64,000 nt of DNA from Streptomyces flaveolus (lineage in GTDB: Bacteria > Actinomycetota > Actinomycetes > Streptomycetales > Streptomycetaceae), in NCBI RefSeq assembly GCF_000716535.1, contig NZ_JNWV01000003.1, positions 62,001-126,000 on the forward strand, in the 5' to 3' direction. Positions 42,591-51,622 of the stretch are shown here, in pieces. The notes below the pieces were generated by a model. The model saw only the letters and a program-made list of their open reading frames with translations. It was not told the origin of the DNA and searched no databases. Position numbers and translations under genes: made by a program. How positions within the stretch are numbered: the stretch's first letter is position 1; every line of letters begins with the position of its first letter.

Positions 42591-44065
42591 CGGACACGGG
42601 CAGCAACGAGCCCAGGAACACCGGCACCGAGGCCGGGGTCGGCCGACTCTTCGGCGAGGGGGGTCAGTTCCACGCGTTCTTCAACGATCCGCGCTGGGCT
42701 CTGGCCATCATCCGGGGGACCGTGCTGGAGGCCGCGCACCCGCAGATCGGCGGGGCCCTGATCGACAACTCCACGTTCGTGACGCACCCGTGGCGACGGC
42801 TGCGCAACACGGTCGTGAGCCTGCAGCGCATGTTCGGACCCGACGACGAGGTACGGCGCAGGGAGGCGGCCCGGCTCAACCGGCTGCACTCCCGGCTCAG
42901 CGGCACCGACGCGCACGACCGGCCCTACGACGCGATGGACCCCGGGGTGCGGGCCTGGGTGGTCGCGACGCTCTTCGAGAGCAGCGTCACGATGTGCCGC
43001 CTGAGCGGACAGCCCCTGGAGCAGGACGCCATCGAGCGGCTCTACGCCGAATTCCGGGCCTACCTCGCCCTGTTGGACGGTGACGCCGGTCATCTTCCGC
43101 CCACGGTCCAGGAGTTCTGGTCGTACTACGACCGGGTGGTCGAGGAGCAGTTGGAGAACACGGAGGCGATGCGGGTCATCCTCTACCGGCTCTTCGACCA
43201 TCTGCCCGCGCCGCCGCTGCTGCACGGTCTGCCCACGCTGTGGGCGGCCGGCCGCGCGCTCGTCGGCCCGCTCATCGGTGTGATCACCGTGGCGTCCCTC
43301 CCGGAGGCCTTCCGGCGGCGGGCGGGGCTGCCCGAGCTGCCCGGCGCCCAGACCCTGATGCAGAGCGCCTACCTGACCGTCGGCCTCGCCCGGTTCCTCC
43401 CCGACGGTCTGATCCGGACCGACGCCGTCGTCGACCTGCTCTCCCTCTCCCTCTCCTCCGACAGCGACGACCCCCGGGCCCGGACGATCAGCGCGCTGCG
43501 GGACCGGATGAAGCGGGCCGGGGCCCTGGTCCGGCTGATCACACCCCTGCCGCCGGAGGAACCGGACCCCGACGCGGGGGGCGCGGCGCGGCGGGGTGCG
43601 GAGGAGTTCTTCGCGGCGGTGCTGGACCAGACCGGGGACGGCTATCTGGACTGGCCCGACCTCGCCGCCATGGCCCGGGAACTCGCCGGCCGTCTCGACC
43701 TGGACGAGCCGGAGGAGACGCGGCTCTACGACGCCTTCGCCGACTGGTGGCGGGAGCTCCAGGCGGCCCTCGACACCGACGGCGACGGCCGCGTCAGCGC
43801 TCAGGAGTACGCGGCGGCCGTGCCGTCGCTCGCCGGGCCCGCGCTGATCAGGGTCGCCGAGGTCCTCTTCGACGTCACAGACGCGAACGGCGACCAGCGC
43901 GTCGACGCGGACGAGTACCGGGCGCTGTTCCGCACCGGGTTCCGGCGGGACATGGCCGGCGCCGACGGCACGTACGCGCGGGGCGCCTTCGTGCGGGACT
44001 TCCTGGCCTTCATGTCGGGCCGGGAGCGCTCCACGCCGTACGACCCGCTGCTCGCCGACGCCTGA
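42587..44065 (+). CDS. MpaB/DUF2236-type oxygenase fused to three EF-hands
   Basis: Protein of 492 residues. Residues 25-270 are the DUF2236 domain (rubber-oxygenase/MpaB group): NSTFVTHPWRRLRNT, LSGTDAHDRPYDAMDPGVRAW, and a helical end. This family is heme-containing and cleaves prenyl or isoprenoid chains in known members. Residues 340-470 hold three EF-hand loops with intact calcium ligands: DQTGDGYLDWPD (347), DTDGDGRVSAQE (396) and DANGDQRVDADE (432). No signal peptide. It starts inside the stop of the cis-prenyltransferase gene (GTGA). A Ca-responsive enzyme acting on that product is the likely reading; function untested. Confidence 0.85.
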   Translation: MTDTGSNEPRNTGTEAGVGRLFGEGGQFHAFFNDPRWALAIIRGTVLEAAHPQIGGALIDNSTFVTHPWRRLRNTVVSLQRMFGPDDEVRRREAARLNRLHSRLSGTDAHDRPYDAMDPGVRAWVVATLFESSVTMCRLSGQPLEQDAIERLYAEFRAYLALLDGDAGHLPPTVQEFWSYYDRVVEEQLENTEAMRVILYRLFDHLPAPPLLHGLPTLWAAGRALVGPLIGVITVASLPEAFRRRAGLPELPGAQTLMQSAYLTVGLARFLPDGLIRTDAVVDLLSLSLSSDSDDPRARTISALRDRMKRAGALVRLITPLPPEEPDPDAGGAARRGAEEFFAAVLDQTGDGYLDWPDLAAMARELAGRLDLDEPEETRLYDAFADWWRELQAALDTDGDGRVSAQEYAAAVPSLAGPALIRVAEVLFDVTDANGDQRVDADEYRALFRTGFRRDMAGADGTYARGAFVRDFLAFMSGRERSTPYDPLLADA

Positions 44066-44092
44066 CCATCGGCCCCGGTGCGGCGGCGCCCG

Positions 44093-44965
44093 TCAGCCGA
44101 GGCCGAGGACGTTCAGGGTGTGTTCGGCCATGCGCCGCTCGCCGAGGGCGTTGGGGTGGACCGGGACGACGTTCTGCCCGAACAGCAGCGGCTCGATCCA
44201 CCGGGTGCCGACGGCCTGACAGGCGTCGTGCCCGGCCGAGACCTCGGAGAAGTCCACATAGGTGGCCCCCGTCTCCTCGGCGGCGCGCCGGACCACGGCG
44301 TTGAGGTGCGCCTGGAGTGCGTGCAGGTAGGGCACGTCGCCGGTGGCGACCGGCAGTCTGACGAAGCAGGACGGGTCGGCGGTGGCGGGCGTGATCCACG
44401 GGTAGCCCAGCACCGCCACCCGGGCTTGCGGGGCCTTGGCGCGGACGCTGCGGAGGGCGGTCTTCAGCGCGGGATAGGTGTGGGCGTCGATCTCGTCGTC
44501 GAAGGACGTGCCGTACCGGTCCTCGCAGGGACTGCCCTTGCCGCCGCTGAGGACTCCGGCGGTGCCGCAGGCGGTGATGGCGTTGATGAAGGTGCCGTTG
44601 TCGTTGCCGCCGATGGTGAGGGTCACCAGGTCGGTGTCGGCGGTGACCGCGTCGGCCTGGGGGGCGACGCCGGGGTACTGGGCCTCGGTGAAGTCCTTGG
44701 TCTGGGCGGCGCCACAGGTCACGTCCGTCAGCCGGGCCGCGGTCCGGGCGGCGATGACGTGGGGATAGTTGGCCGTGGAGCGCAGGCAGAGCGGACTGGT
44801 GAGGTCGACGGGGAGGACACCGGAGGCGGCACTGTAACTGTCCCCGAGGGCGGCGTAGTTCAGGGGGGTGGTGGCCTGGGCGGGGGCCGTGGCGAGGCCG
44901 AGGACCAGTGCGCCGACGGCCGCGGAGGTCGCGGTGAGGACTCGGCGCAGGGTGGGTACGGGCAT
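44093..44965 (-). CDS. Secreted SGNH/GDSL esterase-lipase
   Basis: Exported hydrolase of 290 residues with a signal peptide ending APAQA. Block I YAALGDSYSAASG (Ser), block III TIGGNDNGTF and C-terminal His in VPVHPNALGERRMA. The usual Asp of DxxH is absent, as in the Streptomyces scabies esterase group that works with a Ser-His pair. Six cysteines fit the three disulphides of that group. ATG 44965 has GGGGAG upstream. Convergent with the oxygenase gene 27 bases away. Confidence 0.9.
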   Translation of the reverse strand: MPVPTLRRVLTATSAAVGALVLGLATAPAQATTPLNYAALGDSYSAASGVLPVDLTSPLCLRSTANYPHVIAARTAARLTDVTCGAAQTKDFTEAQYPGVAPQADAVTADTDLVTLTIGGNDNGTFINAITACGTAGVLSGGKGSPCEDRYGTSFDDEIDAHTYPALKTALRSVRAKAPQARVAVLGYPWITPATADPSCFVRLPVATGDVPYLHALQAHLNAVVRRAAEETGATYVDFSEVSAGHDACQAVGTRWIEPLLFGQNVVPVHPNALGERRMAEHTLNVLGLG

Positions 44966-45377
44966 GCGGTGCTCTCCCCTCTCGGGACAGGACGGGGGCG
45001 GACGGGCATGGCGGTGCCGTGGGCATGGCGGTGCCGTGGCATGGCGGTGCCGTGGCATGGCGGTGCCGTGGGCGTGCCGGCGTGCCGGCGCACGAGAACG
45101 GGACGGCTCGATCGAGCCGAGGGCGTGCGGGACGACGCGGAGGGCTGGGGCGTGGGGCGTGCAGGACGACGCGAGGACGTACGGGACGGCCGCGAGATGC
45201 GGGCCGTGGGGTGACGGCGGGGTTACCGCGGGGTACTACCGCTAGGTAATGTGAGGCCGCCGCATCGCGGAGTCAACATTGTCGACAGAACTTCTTGAAA
45301 GTCGGAGCGGACTGATAGTGCGGGCGTTTAGGGGGCACTCGTAGGCAAGGAGCCCCGTCATCAGCTGGAGGCACGCC
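44966..45377. other. Intergenic region with repeats between SGNH and DUF6131 genes
   Basis: 412 bases without a supported gene. The left half is repeats (17-bp array, then imperfect GCGTGCGGGACGACGCGGAGG-like pairs near 45122-45180); the right half is A+T-richer and probably holds the DUF6131 promoter, with GTTT...GGCAAG as a weak candidate for a stress-sigma site at about 45328-45355. Confidence 0.5.
45006..45073. repeat. 17-bp minisatellite (GCATGGCGGTGCCGTGG)
   Basis: Four head-to-tail copies with one-base length changes just upstream of the SGNH gene. Confidence 0.9.
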
Positions 45378-45533
45378 ATGATCGCCCTCGGCATCATCCT
45401 GCTCATCATCGGCTTCATCACCGGCATCTCGATCCTGTGGACCATCGGCGTCATCCTGCTGGTGGTGGGAGCCATCCTGTGGATCATGGGGTCCATGGGA
45501 CACGCGGTCGCCGGCCGCCGTCACTACTGGTGA
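45378..45533 (+). CDS. Small hydrophobic membrane protein (DUF6131-like)
   Basis: 51 residues, below the size usually tracked: MIALGIILLIIGFITG, then ILWTIGVILLVVGAILWIMG and a polar His/Arg tail. Two membrane helices joined by a Gly/Ser turn. ATG 45378 follows GGAGG with seven-base spacing. This type is common in streptomycetes; the role is unknown. Confidence 0.85.
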   Translation: MIALGIILLIIGFITGISILWTIGVILLVVGAILWIMGSMGHAVAGRRHYW

Positions 45534-45570
45534 GCGGCCGCTCCGGACGAGCGGCCACCAATGATCCGTC

Positions 45571-45595
45571 CCGGCGGGCGCTGAGCGCTCGCCGG
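45571..45595. terminator. Bidirectional terminator
   Basis: 11-bp stem with one G-U pair (CCGGCGGGCGC/GCGCTCGCCGG) and a 3-base loop between the convergent DUF6131 and iminopeptidase genes. Confidence 0.6.
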
Positions 45596-45726
45596 GCGGC
45601 GCATGCGGTCCTGGGCGCCCGAGGCGGCCAGGACCGCGACATCGGAACGTGACGGCGTCCCGCCGGATGTCACGGTTCGTCACCAGCGCGCCGTAGCGGC
45701 GGGCACCGCCGCTCCCTCGGCGCCGG

Positions 45727-46734
45727 TCACCGGCGGGCGCGCCTCGCGTACGTGTCCGTCGCCGCGACCAGCGCTTCCGCCATGCCGGCGGCCCGGACGG
45801 CGTGGCCGACGTCGTCCGCGATCACCAGCTCGCTGCCCGGCCAGGCGTGGTGGAGCCGCCAGACGATGCCGAGAAGGTTGCCGAAGTCGAGGCTGCCCTG
45901 GACGAGGGTGCCGGGAATGCCCTTGAGCCGGCGGGCATCGCGGAGCACCACGCCGTCGCGGTCCCGCTCCCCCGACTTCACTCCGTCCTCGGAGTTCCCG
46001 CCGTCGCCGAGGAAGTGGCCGTTGCCCCAGTAGTGCGTGACGGTGCGGGCGAAGCCCTGGCGGAAGACGGGGTCCTCGAAGCGCTCGACGGAGCGTGGGG
46101 GCGCGGGGATCGTGGCCGTCTCCCAGTCGGTCCAGGCCCGCGCGGCCCGCTCCCGCACGTCGGGGTCGGGGGATTCGAGCAGCCGGTTGTAGGCCGCGGC
46201 GAGGTTGCCGTTCCGGTCCTCGGCCGACAGGCCGGACAGGAAGGCCTCGAAGGCCGCCGGGAACAGTCTGCCCAGTCCCCGGGTCAGGAGTTCCACCTCG
46301 GCGTCGGACCCGGTGGCGACCCCCGTCAGGACCAGTTCGGAGACGACACCGGGGTGCGTCTGGGCGTAGCGCAGCGCGAGGACGGAGCCCCAGGACACGC
46401 CCCACACCAGCCATCGTTCGATGCCCAGGTGCCGGCGCAGCAGTTCCAGGTCGGCCAGGAGGTGGGCCGTCGTGTTGACGCCCATGTCGGTGTCGTGGTG
46501 GCTCGCGTGCGGGGTGGACCGGCCGCTGCCGCGCTGGTCGAGCAGGACGATCCGGTAGGCGGCCGGGTCGAACAGGCGGCGGGCGTACGGGGTGCAGCCG
46601 GAGCCCGGTCCGCCGTGCAGGACGAGCGCGGGCTTGCCGTCGGGGTTGCCGCAGGTCTCCCAGTGGATGTGGTTGCCGTCGCCGACGGCGAGCAGTCCCT
46701 GCGCGTACGGCTCGATCTCCGGATAGAGGGGCAT
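45727..46734 (-). CDS. pip: Prolyl iminopeptidase
   Basis: Cytosolic alpha/beta hydrolase of 335 residues releasing N-terminal proline from peptides. LVLHGGPGSG (oxyanion), LLDQRGSGRSTPH, nucleophile GVSWGSVLALRYAQ, acid in VQGSLDF and His in DDVGHAVRA, all at the positions of S33 iminopeptidases. ATG 46734; ribosome site weak. Divergent from the deacetylase gene. Confidence 0.93.
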   Translation of the reverse strand: MPLYPEIEPYAQGLLAVGDGNHIHWETCGNPDGKPALVLHGGPGSGCTPYARRLFDPAAYRIVLLDQRGSGRSTPHASHHDTDMGVNTTAHLLADLELLRRHLGIERWLVWGVSWGSVLALRYAQTHPGVVSELVLTGVATGSDAEVELLTRGLGRLFPAAFEAFLSGLSAEDRNGNLAAAYNRLLESPDPDVRERAARAWTDWETATIPAPPRSVERFEDPVFRQGFARTVTHYWGNGHFLGDGGNSEDGVKSGERDRDGVVLRDARRLKGIPGTLVQGSLDFGNLLGIVWRLHHAWPGSELVIADDVGHAVRAAGMAEALVAATDTYARRARR

Positions 46735-46990
46735 GCGGGCACCGTAGCGTCCGGGCCGGGACGGTGTCCGCCGGGATCGCACGCCGCGGGCGGAGAGGCG
46801 ATCTTTCCGTTGCGAGACGGCCGGCGGTTGCCGGTGCCGGCGTCGGGCGACTGTTCCGGACGCGCCCCGGAACTGTCCGTGATCCGTAACAGACGGATCC
46901 TTCGCTCAACCCCGGCCGTCCTGCCAGGTGCAACGGGTGCGCAGAGCACCGGCACGGCACAGGCATCGGCACGGCAGGGGGCGGACGGAC

Positions 46991-47764
46991 ATGGCGCGGC
47001 ACGGTGGACGGGCATGGTACGGCAGGGTGGTCGCGGCGGCGGTCGGGGTCACGGCGGTGGCCGCCGCCACCTCGGTGTGGACGGCGCAGGCCGGCCAGAC
47101 CGGCGGCGGGTCGGCCGCACCGGGAGCCTCCGCCCGGGCCGCCGCGCCCAAGGCACACTCCGTGTCCGCCACCATCGCCCACTCCTCCGACCGGGGCCAG
47201 CACGCGGTGAACATCACCATCGACGACGGCCCGGACCCGGTCTGGACCCCGCAGGTGCTCCAAGTGCTGCGTGACAACGGCGTGAAGGCGACGTTCTGCA
47301 TGGTCGGCACCCAGGCCCAGGCGCAGCCGGAGCTGGTCCGGCAGGTGGTGGCCGCCGGGCACCGGCTCTGCGACCACACGGTGTCGCACGACACCACCAT
47401 GGACACCAAGTCGCAGGCTTACCAGGCGCAGCAGATCGAGGACGCCGAGCGGCAGATCACCAAGGCGTCGGGCGGGGTACGGCCGATGTACTACCGGGCG
47501 CCGGGCGGCGCGTTCACCCCGTACAGCCGGAAGCTCGCGGCCTCGCACGGGATGCGGCCGCTCGGCTGGAACGTCGACTCCAAGGACTTCGAGCGGCCGG
47601 GCAGCGACGCGATCATCGCGACCGTCGAGCGGGAGCTGCCGGGCGGTCCCACGATCCTCTTCCACGACGCGGGCGGCGACCGCTCCCAGACGGTGACGGC
47701 CCTGCGCACCCTGCTGCCGTGGCTGAAGCAGCAGGGGTACGCCTTCGGCTTCCCGGTGCGCTGA
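46991..47764 (+). CDS. Secreted NodB-type polysaccharide deacetylase
   Basis: Exported esterase of 257 residues, signal-anchor AAAVGVTAVAAATSVWTAQA. NodB motifs: NITIDDGPDP (metal Asp), DHTVSHDTTM (metal His pair), YRAPGGAF and LFHDAGG. Removes acetyl groups from peptidoglycan, chitin or xylan; which one cannot be told. ATG 46991 after AGGGGG. It lies directly upstream of a sugar importer with a candidate DasR site, which would fit amino-sugar turnover. Confidence 0.9.
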   Translation: MARHGGRAWYGRVVAAAVGVTAVAAATSVWTAQAGQTGGGSAAPGASARAAAPKAHSVSATIAHSSDRGQHAVNITIDDGPDPVWTPQVLQVLRDNGVKATFCMVGTQAQAQPELVRQVVAAGHRLCDHTVSHDTTMDTKSQAYQAQQIEDAERQITKASGGVRPMYYRAPGGAFTPYSRKLAASHGMRPLGWNVDSKDFERPGSDAIIATVERELPGGPTILFHDAGGDRSQTVTALRTLLPWLKQQGYAFGFPVR

Positions 47765-47821
47765 CCACCCAACCACTCCATGGGCGGCGGGCGTTGCACG
47801 GAGTGCGTCCGGCGGTCACAG

Positions 47822-47837
47822 AGTGGTGGAGACCTCT
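47822..47837 (+). promoter_or_regulatory. Candidate DasR-responsive element
   Basis: AGTGGTGGAGACCTCT matches the palindromic dre consensus AGTGGTCTAGACCACT at 13 of 16 positions and lies about 95 bases before the binding-protein start. DasR is the GntR-type repressor of GlcNAc/chitobiose uptake in streptomycetes. Confidence 0.55.
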
Positions 47838-47931
47838 TGTGGCGTGTTCATGCAGTCCCTAGCCTCCGATGTGTTGTGCACAGCGAAACCGCCATTGCGC
47901 ATGTTGCAACGCCTCATCGGAGGAGCACTGC

Positions 47932-49230
47932 ATGAAGCTGTCCGTCCGTATCGTCGGGCTCACCGCGCTCGCCACCGCCCTCGTCGCCGCCTGCGCGCCC
48001 CAGACCTCCGGCACCTCCGCCTCCGACAAGGACGAGAAGACCGGCACCGTGCGCGTCTGGCTCTTCCAGGAGGTCGACAACCAGCCCAAGCAGCACGTCG
48101 TCGACGCGGTGATCGCCGGCTTCGAGAAGGCACACCGGGGCACCGACGTCACCGTCGAGTACATCCCGGTGGAAACCCGTGCCCAGCGCGTCAAGGCCGC
48201 CTTCAACGACCCGAAGTCCGCGCCCGACGTGATCGAGTACGGCAACACCGACACCGCCGGCTATGTGAAGGACGGCGGACTCGCGGACGTCACCCGGGAG
48301 TTCGACGCCTGGAACGAGGCGAAGGACACCGACCCGACCGCCCGGCAGTCGGTCACCGTGGACGGCAAGGTCTACGGGGCGCCGTACTTCGTCGGTGTCC
48401 GGGCGCTGTACTACCGCACCGACGTCTTCCGCGAACTCGGCCTGCGCGCACCGAAGTCGCAGGCCGAGCTGATCTCCACCGCGAAGAGGATCCGGGCCGC
48501 GAAACCCGGCCTGTACGGCCTCGCCGTCGGCGGCGCCTACACCTACGGCGCGATGCCGTTCATCTGGGCCAACGGCGGTGACCTGGCCACCGGCAAGGGG
48601 GGTGCGTACGCCTCCGCCATCGACAGCCCGGCCGCCCGGAAGGGCATCGAGGCGTACACCTCCCTCTTCGGCGACGACAACTGTCCCGCCGCCAAGTGCG
48701 CGGGCATGGGCGGCAACGACACCGTGACGGCGTTCGCCTCCGGGAAGGCGGCCATGGCCATCGGCGGCGATTTCAGCCACGCCGCCGTGGAGGCCGGGAA
48801 GGTCAAGGGGAAGTACGCGGTGGTGCCACTGCCGGGGATCAAGCCCGGCTCGATCGCGCCGGCGTTCGCGGGCGGCAACAACATCGGCGTCCTGAAGAGC
48901 ACGTCACACCGCACGCTCGCCGTGGACCTGATGAAGCGGCTCGCCTCGAAGAAGACGCAAGGGGAACTCTTCGACGCGATGGGCTTCCTGCCCACCTTCA
49001 CGGACGTACGGCAGCAGGCCGCGGCCGAGAAGCCGTACGTGAAGCCGTTCGTCCAGACCCTCGCCGCCGGCACCAGGTTCGTACCCGCCTCGCCCGCCTG
49101 GGCCCAGATCGACTCCTCGCTGGTGCTGCCGACCATGTTCCAGGAGATCGTCAGCGGCAAGAAGGACGTGGCGGCGGCTTCCGAGGACGCGGCGAAGAAG
49201 ATGGACGACGCGTTCGGAACCGCCAGGTGA
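47932..49230 (+). CDS. Sugar ABC importer binding lipoprotein (DasA/NgcE-like)
   Basis: Lipoprotein of 432 residues; signal ends ALVAACAPQ with lipobox Cys at about 21. SBP_bac_1 fold: VRVWLFQEVDNQPKQHVVDAVIAGFEKAHRGTDV, then SAPDVIEYGNTDTAGYVKDGGLADV, similar to DasA and NgcE of streptomycetes that bind chitobiose or GlcNAc. ATG 47932 follows GGAGGAG. First gene of a three-gene importer; no ATPase gene is present, as in systems served by the shared ATPase MsiK. Ligand inferred from similarity and a DasR-like site. Confidence 0.88.
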   Translation: MKLSVRIVGLTALATALVAACAPQTSGTSASDKDEKTGTVRVWLFQEVDNQPKQHVVDAVIAGFEKAHRGTDVTVEYIPVETRAQRVKAAFNDPKSAPDVIEYGNTDTAGYVKDGGLADVTREFDAWNEAKDTDPTARQSVTVDGKVYGAPYFVGVRALYYRTDVFRELGLRAPKSQAELISTAKRIRAAKPGLYGLAVGGAYTYGAMPFIWANGGDLATGKGGAYASAIDSPAARKGIEAYTSLFGDDNCPAAKCAGMGGNDTVTAFASGKAAMAIGGDFSHAAVEAGKVKGKYAVVPLPGIKPGSIAPAFAGGNNIGVLKSTSHRTLAVDLMKRLASKKTQGELFDAMGFLPTFTDVRQQAAAEKPYVKPFVQTLAAGTRFVPASPAWAQIDSSLVLPTMFQEIVSGKKDVAAASEDAAKKMDDAFGTAR

Positions 49231-50219
49231 GCCGGGTGACGGCGCCTTCGGAGCCGGGACTCGCGGACCGTCGTCGCGTGCGGGCGGTTCGTGGCTCGTC
49301 ACGCCCGCGCAGCGGTAGCCGCACATCGAACGCGGCCCCGCGCCCCTCGGGTGGATGGACACCCTGGCTCTATCTGGCACCCGCTCTGCTCGTCCTGGGT
49401 GGCCTGCTGGTCTACCCCGTCTACCAGCTCGGCCTGATCTCGTTCCTGGAGTACACCCAGGCCCAGGTCAGCGGCGGGGAACCCACCCGCTTCCGGGGCC
49501 TGGCCAACTACACCGAACTGTTCGGCGACGACCAGTTCTGGCAGGTGCTACTGACGACGGTCGGCTTCGCGGCGGCCTGCGTGGTCTCCACACTGGCGGT
49601 GGGCTGCGCGCTCGCCGTCCTGCTCACCCGCGTCCGCGCGGTCCCGCGGCTCGCTCTCATGCTGGCCGCGCTGGGAGCGTGGGCCACACCGACCGTCACC
49701 GGCTCGACGGTCTGGCTGTTCCTCTTCGACCCCGACTTCGGCCCGGTCAACCGCCTCCTGGGCATCGGCGACTTCTCCTGGACGTACGGCCGTTACAGCG
49801 CCTTCCTCCTGGTCCTGCTCGAAGTGGTGTGGTGCTCCTTCCCGTTCGTGATGGTCACCGTCTACGCCGGCATCCGCGCGGTGCCGGCCGAGATCCTGGA
49901 GGCCGCCGCCCTGGACGGCGCCTCGCAGTGGCGGATCTGGCGCTCGGTCCTGGCGCCGGTCCTGAGACCGATCCTGGTCATCGTCACCGTCCAGTCGGTG
50001 ATCTGGGACTTCAAGGTCTTCACCCAGATCTACGTGATGACGGGCGGCGGCGGCATCGCCGGGCAGAACCTGGTCCTGAACGTGTACGCCTATCAGAAGG
50101 CCTTCGCTTCCTCGCAGTACAGCCTCGGGTCCGCGATCGGCGTCGTGATGCTGCTGATCCTGCTCGCGATCACGCTCGGATATCTGCGGCTGCTGCGCCG
50201 CCAAGAGGAGGAGCTGTGA
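49227..50219 (+). CDS. Sugar ABC importer permease 1
   Basis: Permease of 330 residues with an Arg/Ser-rich cytoplasmic start of about 45 residues, six membrane helices and the coupling loop LEAAALDGASQWRIWRSVLA. GTG 49227 overlaps the binding-protein stop (GTGA). Confidence 0.9.
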   Translation: MSRVTAPSEPGLADRRRVRAVRGSSRPRSGSRTSNAAPRPSGGWTPWLYLAPALLVLGGLLVYPVYQLGLISFLEYTQAQVSGGEPTRFRGLANYTELFGDDQFWQVLLTTVGFAAACVVSTLAVGCALAVLLTRVRAVPRLALMLAALGAWATPTVTGSTVWLFLFDPDFGPVNRLLGIGDFSWTYGRYSAFLLVLLEVVWCSFPFVMVTVYAGIRAVPAEILEAAALDGASQWRIWRSVLAPVLRPILVIVTVQSVIWDFKVFTQIYVMTGGGGIAGQNLVLNVYAYQKAFASSQYSLGSAIGVVMLLILLAITLGYLRLLRRQEEEL

Positions 50220-51064
50220 GTCTCGTACGCGGTACGGCGGTACGGCGGCCCTGGCGGCTCGCCGCCGAGGCGACCGCGCTGCTGATCGCGGGGGTCGTCG
50301 CCTTCCCCCTCTACTGGATGCTGCTCGGCGCGTTCAGACCGGCCGGGGAGATCGAGTCCACCGAGCCGAGGCCCTGGACGGCGTCGCCTTCGCTGAACTC
50401 CTTCCGGCGCGTGTTCGAACAGCAGGAATTCGGCCGGTACTTCGTCAACAGCCTCGTCGTCGCACTGAGTGTGGTGATCGCTTCCGCGCTGATCGCCTTC
50501 CTCGCCGCGACCGCGGTGACGCGGTTCCGGTTCCGCTTCCGGACCACCCTGCTCATCATGTTCCTGGTGGCCCAGATGGTGCCGGTGGAGGCGCTCACCA
50601 TCCCCTTGTTCTTCCTCATGCGGGACCTCGGTCAGCTCAACACCCTGGGTTCGCTGATCCTGCCGCACATCGCCTTCTCCCTGCCGTTCGCGATCTGGAT
50701 GCTGCGCGGGTTCGTGAAGGCCGTTCCGGAGTCCCTGGAGGAGGCCGCGTACCTCGACGGGGCGAGCCGCGCGCGCTTCCTGTGGCAGATCCTCCTCCCG
50801 CTGGTGCTGCCGGGCCTGGTGGCCACGAGCGTGTTCTCCTTCATCTCCGCCTGGAACGACTTCCTGTTCGCCAAGTCGTTCATCATCAGCGACACCTCGC
50901 AGTCCACCCTGCCGATGGCCCTGCTGGTCTTCTACAAGCCCGACGAACCGGACTGGGGCGGAGTCATGGCCGCGTCGACGGTGATGACCGTTCCGGTCCT
51001 GGTGTTCTTCGTGCTCGTGCAACGACGACTGGTCTCCGGGCTGGGCGGAGCGGTGAAGGACTGA
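50216..51064 (+). CDS. Sugar ABC importer permease 2
   Basis: Permease of 282 residues, six helices, coupling loop EEAAYLDGASRARFLWQILL. GTG 50216 overlaps the stop of permease 1 and has an excellent AAGAGGAGGAG upstream. Last gene of the importer. Confidence 0.92.
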   Translation: MSLVRGTAVRRPWRLAAEATALLIAGVVAFPLYWMLLGAFRPAGEIESTEPRPWTASPSLNSFRRVFEQQEFGRYFVNSLVVALSVVIASALIAFLAATAVTRFRFRFRTTLLIMFLVAQMVPVEALTIPLFFLMRDLGQLNTLGSLILPHIAFSLPFAIWMLRGFVKAVPESLEEAAYLDGASRARFLWQILLPLVLPGLVATSVFSFISAWNDFLFAKSFIISDTSQSTLPMALLVFYKPDEPDWGGVMAASTVMTVPVLVFFVLVQRRLVSGLGGAVKD

Positions 51065-51221
51065 CCCGATCCGGCCCTTCACCGTCGGCATGTTGAAACG
51101 GCAATCAAGAAACACCACAAAACGCCACTAAGCGGACATACCTCTCGGCAAACCGGGCAATCGGGTGGGTGTCGAAGCGACTGCAACCACCCGCACACCG
51201 GCATGTGACCTGGAGCACGAC

Positions 51222-51500
51222 ATGATCATCAAGAAGATGCACGAGATGGGCATCCGCAGCGAGCACGCCTACATGGCCGGGATGGCCTCCATCGGGCTCA
51301 CGCTGGCCGCCTGGATAGGCTCCCTGAAGATGGAACCCGGCACCGGCCTCGACCGCGCCGACCGCTGGGGCATCTTCGTCGGCGAATGGGCACCCACCTT
51401 CTTCGGCCTGGGTCTCGCCCTCTCCCACTACGAACAGCAGGACGGCACCCTCACCGCGGCCAACGTCCACGAGCTCCGCGAACGGCAGAAGGCCGTCTGA
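51222..51500 (+). CDS. Small conserved membrane-associated protein
   Basis: 92 residues beginning MIIKKMHEMGIRSEHAYMAG, with one to two hydrophobic stretches and a conserved-looking ADRWGIFVGEWAPTFF. No function known. ATG 51222 follows GGAG with seven-base spacing; the leader upstream (51065-51221) is A+T-richer and probably holds the promoter. Confidence 0.75.
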   Translation: MIIKKMHEMGIRSEHAYMAGMASIGLTLAAWIGSLKMEPGTGLDRADRWGIFVGEWAPTFFGLGLALSHYEQQDGTLTAANVHELRERQKAV

Positions 51501-51622
51501 ACGCTTCGAAGGCAGCGCCGCCACAGCGGGGCGGCGCTGTCCCGGCGCCATCGCCCGACGGCGGGAACCGCTGATCAACGCGGGGACATCGAGTCCGACC
51601 GCCGACGTGGGAAGATGGGGAG

